Notes under the pieces: model-generated | Databases searched by the model: none | Seen by the model: only the letters and a program-made list of their open reading frames with translations | Told to the model about the DNA's origin: nothing | Source: Pseudovibrio sp. Ad37 | Lineage (GTDB): Bacteria > Pseudomonadota > Alphaproteobacteria > Rhizobiales > Stappiaceae | Direction of reading: 5' to 3' | DNA: 64,000 bases | Assembly (NCBI RefSeq): GCF_001623075.1 | Contig: NZ_LMCF01000223.1 | Coordinates: forward strand, 1 to 64,000 | Shown here: piece after piece, positions 56,229 to 64,000 of the stretch | Position numbering within the stretch: position 1 is the stretch's first letter | How the letters are laid out: the number at the start of each line of letters is the position of its first letter | Position numbers and translations under genes: made by a program

Positions 56229-58207
56229 TCTGCCGCCTCCCCAATCGCGGACATTGCTTTAGTGCTATGGGTGTCCATGTCCCGGATCTCGACAGTGGCT
56301 TCAATTGTGCCTTGACGGCCATCTTCGAAGGTCACCTCGGTCACCACATGCTTGGAGGTCTCACCCGCATAAAATGCTTCAATCAGAGGCGCATAACGGT
56401 CAGCAACGAAGTTACGACGGACTTTCTGAGTACGTGTCAGCTCACCATCATCCGGATCCAGCTCTTTATGCAAAACAAGGAAGCGTTTGATCTGGGCACC
56501 AGCCATCATTGGTTCTTCAGAAAGATCCTTGTTCACCTGATCCACATGGCTTTGGATTGTTTTGTAAACGTCAGGATGTGCGGCCAGTTCCTGATAGGAA
56601 GCATATGCAATATTGTTCCGCTCAGCCCAGTTACCAACCGCAACGAGATCAATATTCACAAAGGCACAAACGTAGTCGCGCTCATTCCCAAAGGTCACAG
56701 CTTCTTTGATGTTCGGGAAGAACTTCAGCTTGTTCTCAATGTACTTCGGCGCAAACATGGAGCCGTCAGTCAGCTTGCCCACGTCCTTCGCGCGATCGAT
56801 GATCTTCAGGTGCCCATTCTCAAGGAACATGCCAGCATCACCAGTGTGAACCCAGCCATCCTCAGTCTTGGTATCCTTCGTTGCCTCATCGTTCTTGTAA
56901 TAACCAAGGAACGCGCCCGGTGAGCGATACATGACCTCACCACTCTCCGCGATCTTCACCTCAACATCTGGCATAGGAACGCCAACCGTATCAGCATAAA
57001 TCTGGCCATCAGGCTGTGAGGTAATGAACACAGAAGATTCCGTCTGCCCGTAAAGCTGCTTCAGGTTCAGACCGATTGAGCGGTAGAACTTGAAGATCTC
57101 AGGACCAATCGCTTCACCCGCGGTGTAAGCCACACGAACACGAGAAAAACCCATCTCGTTCTTCAGCGGCCCGTACACGCAGAATTCACCGACAGCATAC
57201 TTGATGCGCTCAAACAGAGAGACTTTCTCTCCATTCAAAATGCGCTCACCAACCTGGTTTGCATAATTGAGGAAGTAGTCAAACAGCTTCTTCTTCATCT
57301 TGCCCGCATCTTCCATGCGAACTGTGATGTGCGTCAGCATACCCTCAAACACCCGCGGCGGTGCAAACATGTAAGTTGGGGCAATTTCCTTACGGTCAAT
57401 CGAAACTGTTTCCGGACCTTCAGGACAGTTCACACAGTACCCGGCTGTAAGACACTGTGCGTAGGAGAACACATGGTCACCCACCCATGCCATCGGCAGG
57501 TACGCAACTGTGTCTGCATTCTCATCGAGATTATCAAACTTGTTCGCGTTCTGAACAGCAACAACCAAGTTATTGAAGGTCAGCATCACCCCTTTCGGAC
57601 GACCAGTCGTACCGGAGGTGTAAAGGATCACAGCAATGTCTTCACTCTTGCCAGCACTGACGGCATCAAACCAGTCATCAGCAAGCTTCTCATCGTTGTC
57701 GAGCAGAGTCTGCCCGGCTTCCTGAACGCTCAGGTAACGATGAAGGCTTGTGTGGTCGTAATCACGAAGGCCTTTAGGGTCTTCGTAAATGACGTGCTCG
57801 AGCAGCGGCAGCTTCTCAGACATCTCAAGCAGCTTATCAACCTGCTCCTGATCTTCAACAACCGCAAAGCGCACTTCTGCGTGGCCAAGAACGTAGGCGA
57901 TCTCTTCTGCCACTGAGTCAGAATAGACTGGGATCGGAATACCACCCAACGCCTGCACTGCGGCAAAAACCCAATAAAGATGCGGACGGTTTGCACCAAT
58001 CACCGCAACCTTGTCGCCCTCTTTGCACCCAAGGCTCTTGAGCCCCAGAGAAAGCTTGCGCACTTCTCCAAGGACCTCACGCCAGGTCCAGCTTTGCCAG
58101 ATCCCGAGGTCCTTTTCGCGATACGCGGGACGATCCCCCCATTCCCGCGCATTCCGAATAAGCAACTGCGGAAATGTGTCCATACCCGCTGACGGAGGCA
58201 CCTGCAT
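56225..58207 (-). CDS. AMP-forming acyl-CoA synthetase (FadD-like)
   Basis: Adenylate-forming ligase of 660 residues similar to long-chain fatty acid-CoA ligases. The ATP loop ILYTSGTTGRPKGVM, the LKQLYGQTESS block, VHTGDAGMFLENGHLKIIDR and the C-terminal TRTQKVRRNFVADRY are visible. It would activate a carboxylic acid with ATP and CoA. It heads the transporter row and overlaps livG by four bases, which points to the imported compound as its substrate. ATG 58207 has AGGTGA eight bases upstream. Confidence 0.92.
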   Translation of the reverse strand: MQVPPSAGMDTFPQLLIRNAREWGDRPAYREKDLGIWQSWTWREVLGEVRKLSLGLKSLGCKEGDKVAVIGANRPHLYWVFAAVQALGGIPIPVYSDSVAEEIAYVLGHAEVRFAVVEDQEQVDKLLEMSEKLPLLEHVIYEDPKGLRDYDHTSLHRYLSVQEAGQTLLDNDEKLADDWFDAVSAGKSEDIAVILYTSGTTGRPKGVMLTFNNLVVAVQNANKFDNLDENADTVAYLPMAWVGDHVFSYAQCLTAGYCVNCPEGPETVSIDRKEIAPTYMFAPPRVFEGMLTHITVRMEDAGKMKKKLFDYFLNYANQVGERILNGEKVSLFERIKYAVGEFCVYGPLKNEMGFSRVRVAYTAGEAIGPEIFKFYRSIGLNLKQLYGQTESSVFITSQPDGQIYADTVGVPMPDVEVKIAESGEVMYRSPGAFLGYYKNDEATKDTKTEDGWVHTGDAGMFLENGHLKIIDRAKDVGKLTDGSMFAPKYIENKLKFFPNIKEAVTFGNERDYVCAFVNIDLVAVGNWAERNNIAYASYQELAAHPDVYKTIQSHVDQVNKDLSEEPMMAGAQIKRFLVLHKELDPDDGELTRTQKVRRNFVADRYAPLIEAFYAGETSKHVVTEVTFEDGRQGTIEATVEIRDMDTHSTKAMSAIGEAAE

Positions 58208-58231
58208 CTTTGAATCACCTCTCACCAAAGG

Positions 58232-58309
58232 TCACCTTGTGCCTTTGGTCTGCCTGTTTACTCTGAGGAAATACGAAAGACTAATAGCCCCGCCTCGCAA
58301 GTCCTCCAC
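58232..58309 (-). CDS. Possible 25-residue leader frame before the acyl-CoA synthetase
   Basis: GTG at 58309, seven bases after a GGAGGAG ribosome-like site, opens a short frame that stops 24 bases before the synthetase start. The peptide is not recognised; only the good ribosome site supports it. Confidence 0.25.
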   Translation of the reverse strand: MEDLRGGAISLSYFLRVNRQTKGTR

Positions 58310-58603
58310 CTGCGAGCTCCTCCCTGGACTTATTCTTAGCAAGATACGAAAGCTTTTTTAATGGGTTTTATTCATTGCGCGTTGCAACCTTGAGCACTTG
58401 TGCAATGCAAAACTGTGATATTTCAACGAGTTACATTCAAAAAAGTCTATACTAAGGTATACATGCATTATATTTGTCACGCATAAGCGAAATACTATAG
58501 GTAAATCAATGCCCAATACTTTTGATTAGGTTTCAATTCCTTTTTGTAGATCATTGGACTAAGTCAAAAAAGAATCACTACTTTGGGCTAGTGGCACTGC
58601 AAC
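58310..58603. other. Promoter region of the acyl-CoA synthetase/LIV cluster
   Basis: About 290 bases, AT-rich, with no supported gene. It should contain the promoter of the minus-strand cluster. Confidence 0.4.
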
Positions 58604-58632
58604 AAAAAAGGAGCGCGAATACTCGCGCCCCT
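58604..58632 (-). terminator. Rho-independent terminator of the TRAP operon
   Basis: On the minus strand GGGGCGCG pairs with CGCGCTCC (one G-U) around AGTATT, followed by six T, 27 bases past the dctM stop. Confidence 0.9.
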
Positions 58633-58657
58633 TACATATACTAAGCGATTACTACTT

Positions 58658-60238
58658 TTAGCCGTAGATCACTTTCGGCAACCATGTTGCCATTTCCGGC
58701 AGGTACCACAGGATGATCAGCATCAGAACCTGAATGAGAACAAACGGGATGATACCGAAGTAAATGTCTGAGGTTTTCACTGACGGCGGCGCCACACCCC
58801 GCAGGTAGAACAACGCAAAGCCAAACGGAGGCGTCAGGAACGATGTCTGTAAGTTTACAGCCATCATCACACCCAGCCATGCAGGGCTCATCGGTTCACC
58901 ATTAGGCATCTCAAGCTGCAGCAGAATTGGTGCAACAAGCGGAACAACCACGAACACGATTTCCAGGAAGTCCAGAAAGAAGCCCAGCACGAACATTACA
59001 GCCATAACCGCAATGATAGCACCCAGCGCACCACCCGGCAGACCGGTCAGCGCTTCCTTCACCAGTTCTTCGCCACCCAGATCACGAAAGATCAGGGAGA
59101 AGAACGTTGCGCCGATCAGGATCACAAACACCATACAGGTGATCTGTGTGGTCGACTGCATCACTGGCATAAGTACTTTCTTCGCCATCACACGGTAGAG
59201 CGAGACGAGCAATCCATAAGCGAGCACTGCACAGGAAAGCCCTGCAACCCAGATACCAATCATATCACCAGTCGGGATCACGGTACGTGCCACACGCAGG
59301 TCCATGAAGGATGTCAGAACCAACATCACAACAAGAGACAGCACAGCCAGATACACCGGCCAAGGTTTGTCTTCTTCCATGCGGTATCCAGCAAGCAGCA
59401 ACGCACCAACAGCACCCACAGCAGCAGCTTCAGTTGGTGTCGCAATACCTACAAGAATTGAACCAAGCACCGCGATAATAAGCGCGATTGGCGGCACAAG
59501 AGCATGAAGAACCTGACTGAGGGTTGGTCCCGCAGATCCATCATAACGCATTGGAGGCGCTTTGTGCGGCTGTGTGAACGCAACAAACAGCTGGTACACA
59601 ATGTAAAGGCCAACAAGTGCAAGACCTGGAATAAGCGCCCCTGCAAACAAATCCCCTACAGAGAACGGATCTGGAGCAAAGTTCCCCATCTCACGCTGAG
59701 CGATCTGGTAGCCGTTAGAAAGCTGGTCAGCAAGAAACACAAGCACGATGGAAGGCGGAATAATCTGCCCCAGCGTCCCCGATGCCGCAATCGAACCACA
59801 GGCAAGACGTGGGCTGTAACCGTTACGCAGCATGGTAGGCAGAGACAAAAGCCCCATAGTCACCACGGTAGCGCCAACAATACCGGTTGAAGCAGCCAGC
59901 AGAGCGCCCACAATCGTTACAGAAAGCCCGAGACCGCCAGGCATACGCCCAAACAACCGGCCCATGGTTTCTAGCAGCTCTTCCGCAACCTTGGAACGCT
60001 CCAGCATCACCCCCATGAAGATGAAGAGTGGAACCGCGATCAGGGTTTCGTTGGACATGGTGCCGAAAATTCGGCTCGGAATTGCGCCTAGCGTCACGCT
60101 GCCGCCAAAGAACGACGCGATCAGAGCGAAAATCAGTGCGACACCAGCAAGAGTAAATGCAACAGGGAAGCCCGCCAACAAACAAATACAGGCAACCGCA
60201 AACATCAAAATATCAAGAGTATGAAGAAGTCCATCCAT
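58658..60238 (-). CDS. dctM: TRAP transporter large permease (DctM)
   Basis: Inner-membrane protein of 526 residues with roughly 13 hydrophobic segments. Typical DctM blocks: LIAVPLFIFMGVMLERSKVA, GLGLSVTIVGALLAASTGIV, ASGTLGQIIPPSIVLVFLAD and the C-terminal TSFLTPPFGFALFYLRGVAP. It is longer than the usual 425 residues by an insert of about 90 between the halves, as in TakM-type permeases. Together with DctQ and DctP it imports an organic acid using the sodium gradient. Six bases after dctQ. Confidence 0.93.
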   Translation of the reverse strand: MDGLLHTLDILMFAVACICLLAGFPVAFTLAGVALIFALIASFFGGSVTLGAIPSRIFGTMSNETLIAVPLFIFMGVMLERSKVAEELLETMGRLFGRMPGGLGLSVTIVGALLAASTGIVGATVVTMGLLSLPTMLRNGYSPRLACGSIAASGTLGQIIPPSIVLVFLADQLSNGYQIAQREMGNFAPDPFSVGDLFAGALIPGLALVGLYIVYQLFVAFTQPHKAPPMRYDGSAGPTLSQVLHALVPPIALIIAVLGSILVGIATPTEAAAVGAVGALLLAGYRMEEDKPWPVYLAVLSLVVMLVLTSFMDLRVARTVIPTGDMIGIWVAGLSCAVLAYGLLVSLYRVMAKKVLMPVMQSTTQITCMVFVILIGATFFSLIFRDLGGEELVKEALTGLPGGALGAIIAVMAVMFVLGFFLDFLEIVFVVVPLVAPILLQLEMPNGEPMSPAWLGVMMAVNLQTSFLTPPFGFALFYLRGVAPPSVKTSDIYFGIIPFVLIQVLMLIILWYLPEMATWLPKVIYG

Positions 60239-60244
60239 CTCCGA

Positions 60245-60778
60245 TTACTCCTGGATCTGACGGAATGAGTCGAGTGCCTTCTTGTCACCGCGAAGGGCAA
60301 GAACACTTCGAAGAATAATGGCGACACCCTGTAAGGAAACCAGAACGGCAAAGGCAATAATCGCACTCTTCAGAAGATACCGTCCTTGAATACCGGATGC
60401 CTCCTGAGACCCTTCCCAGATTGCCCAGGAACTGAGCACATAGCCCCAGGACCAGTAAATAATCACCGCACACATCGGAAGAAGGAAGAACACCGAACCG
60501 AGCAGGTCAACCATTGCTTTGATACGTGGGCGAGCATCCCGGTAAAAGATATCGACCCGCACGTGCCCATCTACGCTTAGCGTATAAGCAGCAGCCGACA
60601 TAAACAGGAAACCGTGCATGTAGGTGATGGATTCTTGCATCCAGATGGAACCGATACCGAAAACGTATCTCATCACCACCACTGTAAATTGGACAAGCAC
60701 AATGCCCAAAGTCAGCCAGGCGCAGCTCTTGCCGATGCCACGATTGACTGAGGTAATCAGGTTCATTAGGGCGCGCAT
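60245..60778 (-). CDS. dctQ: TRAP transporter small permease (DctQ)
   Basis: Four-helix membrane protein of 177 residues: SCAWLTLGIVLVQFTVVVMR, the DctQ hallmark IWMQESITYMHGFLFMSAAA, and VDIFYRDARPRIKAMVDLLG. It joins the large permease DctM. Gene order dctP-dctQ-dctM on the minus strand, 129 bases after dctP. Confidence 0.92.
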   Translation of the reverse strand: MRALMNLITSVNRGIGKSCAWLTLGIVLVQFTVVVMRYVFGIGSIWMQESITYMHGFLFMSAAAYTLSVDGHVRVDIFYRDARPRIKAMVDLLGSVFFLLPMCAVIIYWSWGYVLSSWAIWEGSQEASGIQGRYLLKSAIIAFAVLVSLQGVAIILRSVLALRGDKKALDSFRQIQE

Positions 60779-60907
60779 GCCCGCCTCTTCGTCTTGGTCT
60801 ACACCAAGCCTCTAGGATTATTATTGGGCCCCAAAGGCCAAGATAGAGCTCTTGAAAGAAAAGCTCCCCGCAAGGATTGCGGAGAGCGTGTGCAGCAATA
60901 AGTAAAA

Positions 60908-61996
60908 TTAACCCAGGATACGATCGCGAGCTGTCAGGTAGTTACGCTCAGCAAGGCTGGACCATGCAGAGGTTTCCTTACGAGACTTGAGGTAGCTTTC
61001 GTAGATGCGCTTGGAGAGGTCATCTGTTTCAGCCACTTCAGCAACAACTTCTTCAGCTTTACGGCCGATAGCATCGAACACGTCATCAGAGAAGTCACGA
61101 ACCTGAACGTTGTGCTTGGTCAGGAGAGTTTCCAGAGCAGCACCGTTGTTGTGGTTGTACTCAGCGAACATGTAGTTGTTCTCTGCCATACACGCAGAAC
61201 GGATCAGCTCCTGCTGACCAGGTGTGAAGCTTTCCCAAACACCTTTGTTCATGCCGAAGGACAGACCAGCACCTGGCTCATGGAAGCCTTTGGTGTAGTA
61301 GTACTTAGCAACTTTATAGAAACCAAACGCCATGTCGTTCCATGCGCCTACCCACTCGGTTGCGTCGATCGCGCCGGACTGCATTGCTGGGAAGATTTCA
61401 GAGCCAGGAAGCGCAACAGCTGATGCACCCAGACGGCGAAGAACTTCACCACCCAGACCAGGCATACGCATTTTCAGGCCTTTGAGGTCTTCAAGAGATT
61501 TGATCTCTTTATTGAACCAGCCACCTGCCTGCAGACCGGTGTTACCAGCCAGGAAGGATTTAACATTGAACTGACCAGCCAGCTCATCCCAAAGCTGTTG
61601 ACCGCCACCGAAGTGCATCCATGCTTCCAACTCAGCAGCTGTCATGCCCATTGGAACGGCAGTGAAGAAGCCAAATGCTTTGTGCTTGCCGAGCCAGTAG
61701 TAGTCAGCAGCGTGGTACATGTCAGCTGTACCATTAGAAACAGCGTCGAAGCTCTCAAATGCAGGAACGAGTTCACCGGCAGCAAACAGTTTTACAGTCA
61801 GCTGACCTTCACTGGCAGCAGTGATGCGGTCAGCGATGCGCTGTGCGCCAGTACCAAGACCTGGGAAGTTCTTAGGCCAGGTGGTGACCATTTTCAGTTC
61901 GCGCTTGCCAGCTGCGAGTGCTGGAGCTGCAAGAGTAGCTGCGCCAGCGGTTGCACCTGCCAAACCAGCATTTTTCAGAAAACTACGGCGGTCCAT
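60908..61996 (-). CDS. dctP: TRAP transporter substrate-binding protein (DctP, TakP-like)
   Basis: Periplasmic binding protein of 362 residues with a twin-arginine signal (MDRRSFLKNAG, cleavage near PALAA). The mature part follows the TakP subfamily: LKMVTTWPKNFPGLGTGAQR, IFPAMQSGAIDATEWVGAWN and FGFYKVAKYYYTKGFHEPG. TakP of Rhodobacter binds pyruvate and other 2-oxoacids with a sodium ion; the same ligand type is likely but not proven. Start set by GGGAGGAG before ATG 61996. First gene of the TRAP operon. Confidence 0.92.
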   Translation of the reverse strand: MDRRSFLKNAGLAGATAGAATLAAPALAAGKRELKMVTTWPKNFPGLGTGAQRIADRITAASEGQLTVKLFAAGELVPAFESFDAVSNGTADMYHAADYYWLGKHKAFGFFTAVPMGMTAAELEAWMHFGGGQQLWDELAGQFNVKSFLAGNTGLQAGGWFNKEIKSLEDLKGLKMRMPGLGGEVLRRLGASAVALPGSEIFPAMQSGAIDATEWVGAWNDMAFGFYKVAKYYYTKGFHEPGAGLSFGMNKGVWESFTPGQQELIRSACMAENNYMFAEYNHNNGAALETLLTKHNVQVRDFSDDVFDAIGRKAEEVVAEVAETDDLSKRIYESYLKSRKETSAWSSLAERNYLTARDRILG

Positions 61997-62011
61997 AAAA
62001 ACTCCTCCCAA

Positions 62012-62700
62012 GAGCTTCTTAAATCAAATCTCTTTATGCCTCCGCAGAATTGAACCTCTTCCATTGAGATCTCTGCGACAACATGACCAACTTCTTATAA
62101 CCCTAAAACTACGTGAAAATACAAGGAAATCTGCACCCTATTGGACAAATTAATTATTCTTGGATCAACTGAGCGCACCTCATCTATGCGTTATCAACCG
62201 AAACCAGCCGCAACGTAACTATCGAAACATTTTTAGGAATCTCCGCCCTTGAGGGCTAACAATCAACCTCCAAAATCGGAATTCATAGCCTTTTATTTCA
62301 ATGTTAATAAGTCAGTCTACATGACCTAACTGACTTGAGCATTGCTCCATTAATCTTCTGGGTGAATGAAGCCACACAGGTGGTAGATGCTTTAAAATAC
62401 AATAATTTAGAGGAAACTAATCTACAGTTTCAGCTGAAACCGAGCAGAGGCATGCAGACGCGATGCCGCCCGATAAATCGAAGGCCTTAGACCTCAATCA
62501 GGTCGGCATTGCAAAGCAAAGACAGCTAACATTCAAAGATGCGCTCAGATGTACAAACAGCTATCCACACGAAGGTGTGATTTTCTACACGTTCGCGCAT
62601 TAACGATAGCGCGAATTTCTTCGAAAACACCCATACGAAATTGCTTGAAAGCAAATTTCTCAGCCATTTCGAGAGCGATTCTTCCAAAAACTGCCGTAAT
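62012..62700. other. Intergenic region of about 690 bases, no supported gene
   Basis: AT-rich, separating dctP from the NicO fusion gene (both minus strand). It contains a perfect 14-base palindrome GTTTCAGCTGAAAC at 62427-62440, overlapped by a GAAACT/AGTTTC hairpin at 62413-62431. The dctP promoter must lie in its left part. Confidence 0.5.
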
Positions 62701-64000
62701 CTAGAACAGACCTGCCGTTGCGCCACCATTCAGCCCGACAATCAGCATCAACGTTCCCATCAGCAAAATCGTCAGAGCGCCAACCACCTCAAAACCACGC
62801 AGAATAACCGTACCAGCCTGACTGTCAGCACCCCAGATCCGCAAGGCGACTTCACGTGAGAGCACTGCGAGACTCGCCAGAACCGAAACGGTAATACCTG
62901 TCCCCAGTGCCATCACAAGTGTGGAGGCCACACCTGCCCAAATCATGCCCTGAGAAAACGCAAACGCAAGCACGATCAAAGCACCGGTACATGGACGAAG
63001 CCCCACTGCCAGAATGATCGACCAGATGCTTGTGAGTGTCATGGCTGAGTTCTGAACCATCTTCGGATCAGGCGCATGCGCATGCCCACAGCTGGAACAA
63101 ACCTCTCCATGCTCTGAGTGCTCATGGTGATGATGGTCGTGATCGTGGTCATGAAAATGCCCGCAGCTCGAAGCAGGCTTTTTACCAAACCATGGCTTCA
63201 GAACACGTTGCCAAACAAGGTAGAGACCAAGCAGGAAGACCAGCACATAAGAGCCAAGCTCAAACCAACGGGCTGTTGCATTAATCGCCGTACTGGTCAG
63301 ATGCAAAAGAACGCCTGCCCCGCCAACCAACACAATCGCAGTCACCGCCTGCGCAAAGGCAGAAGCAAAGGAGAGCGCGATCCCTTTCTTCAAAGTCTGC
63401 TCATCTGCAATCACATAGGAGGAAATCACTGCCTTGCCGTGTCCCGGCCCTGCAGCGTGGAACACACCATAGGCAAAGCTGATCAGCATCAGAAGCCACC
63501 CGGCAGAAGGGTTGTTGCGGAAGTTTCTCAGCGCGCTTGTCAGCTTAAGATAAAACTCATTCTGCAACCGGGTAATAGTCGCCATGCCTTGCTGGAAGAT
63601 ATTCATATCCGGACCACGAAGCTCAGCAGAATCCGCACTCTCACGCTCAGAAACGGAAGACAGCGTCATCGGCTCACCACCTTGCGCAAGCGCTGCCACT
63701 GCATCTTCTGCAGACACAAGAGCGCTCTCAACTGGCCCAGGTGTAATCTCGGAAATGAATTTCGTATTGCCTGTAGAAACTGTTGTAATCGCCACACCAT
63801 CGCACGACACAATCACCTGATTAACGAGTGCTGCTGTGTACCCCTGCAAATTTTCAGGAACATTGCGCTGGTCAGCACCGATGGTTGCCAACTGAGCAGC
63901 AATTTGCCCGTCCAACTCAGGTGGGTGGACTAGTTCAACAGAGCATTTTCCGGGAGCATTCTTCAGTGTCACGGCCATATCTGCCTTAGGCCACTTGAAG
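62701..64000 (-). CDS. DUF1007-NicO fusion: nickel/cobalt transporter (5' end outside window)
   Basis: The frame stays open to the window edge. Its first part (KNAPGKCSVELVHPPELDG to LVNQVIVSCDG) matches the end of DUF1007 periplasmic proteins, usually a separate gene upstream. It continues without a stop through a linker into a NicO/RcnA-type permease: GVFHAAGPGHGKAVISSYV, a His-rich cytoplasmic loop with more than fifteen His (HDHDHDHHHHEHSEH), and VGLRPCTGALIVLAFAFSQG. It would move Ni or Co ions across the inner membrane. An ATG at 63978 follows AAGG, but conservation upstream of it argues for a fused protein. Confidence 0.85.
   Translation of the reverse strand, partial: FKWPKADMAVTLKNAPGKCSVELVHPPELDGQIAAQLATIGADQRNVPENLQGYTAALVNQVIVSCDGVAITTVSTGNTKFISEITPGPVESALVSAEDAVAALAQGGEPMTLSSVSERESADSAELRGPDMNIFQQGMATITRLQNEFYLKLTSALRNFRNNPSAGWLLMLISFAYGVFHAAGPGHGKAVISSYVIADEQTLKKGIALSFASAFAQAVTAIVLVGGAGVLLHLTSTAINATARWFELGSYVLVFLLGLYLVWQRVLKPWFGKKPASSCGHFHDHDHDHHHHEHSEHGEVCSSCGHAHAPDPKMVQNSAMTLTSIWSIILAVGLRPCTGALIVLAFAFSQGMIWAGVASTLVMALGTGITVSVLASLAVLSREVALRIWGADSQAGTVILRGFEVVGALTILLMGTLMLIVGLNGGATAGLF

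Overview
The window is a chromosomal segment of a free-living, motile alphaproteobacterium. Markers are the chromatin protein GapR, the ClpXP adaptor CpdR next to an N-formylglutamate amidohydrolase, the DUF1036-pyruvate kinase pair, a MmgR/suhB-family sRNA and a PomAB-like flagellar stator. TRAP and LIV-type transporters, RNase T2 and a bufferin copper operon fit a marine lifestyle. A Pseudovibrio-like (Stappiaceae) member of the Hyphomicrobiales is my best guess, but that is inference; no sequence search was possible.

Layout. 1-204 is the 3' end of an IS630-type transposase. 0.3-9.4 kb holds oligoendopeptidase F, a sigma-54 response regulator, two peptidoglycan enzymes (L,D-transpeptidase and DUF882) and an MFS transporter whose start is buried in a 23-bp stem. 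9.4-17.5 kb holds gapR, DUF1036-pyk, an SDR/TetR divergent pair with an obvious operator, a TPR protein, ykgO, tRNA-Val, cpdR and N-formylglutamate amidohydrolase. 17.5-24.9 kb holds a CatB-type acetyltransferase, the MmgR sRNA, a histidinol-phosphatase-like gene, a hydrolase, a PPOX-fold protein, a small secreted protein, an RpoH-driven hsp20 followed by a structured region rich in anti-Shine-Dalgarno loops, threonine aldolase and an EEP hydrolase. 25-27.8 kb is a bufferin operon (bufA-bufB-bufC-doxX, minus strand). 28.2-34.7 kb is gltBD with a strongly folded leader. 34.7-36.9 kb is a degenerate accessory patch with a frameshifted HEPN-like gene. 36.9-48.3 kb holds a chemoreceptor, an SGNH protein, lytic transglycosylase, a beta-barrel protein, kdsD, motAB, nfeD/SPFH and hemH. 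48.5-58.2 kb is a LIV-type ABC transporter with two acyl-CoA ligase-like genes and an RNase T2. 58.6-62 kb is a TRAP transporter. 62.7-64 kb is the end of a DUF1007-NicO fusion that runs off the window.

How the parts work together. The buf genes would make a secreted, modified copper-binding peptide: BufA is the precursor, BufB/BufC the modifying enzymes, and DoxX a membrane partner. The LIV transporter and its ligases look like uptake and CoA activation of an aromatic or fatty acid. GltBD assimilates ammonium. The hsp20 locus combines a near-consensus sigma-32 promoter, a ROSE-like thermometer candidate and a downstream RNA candidate resembling stress-induced cuckoo/CcsR RNAs.

Most notable candidates for undescribed biology are: (i) the MFS leader at 8079-8178, a 23-bp stem hiding the ribosome site and start codon, with a short reading frame whose stop overlaps the start as ATGA; (ii) the hsp20-downstream RNA region at 22359-22597; (iii) the folded gltB leader; (iv) the T7-tract frameshift in the HEPN-like gene; (v) the DUF1007-NicO fusion.
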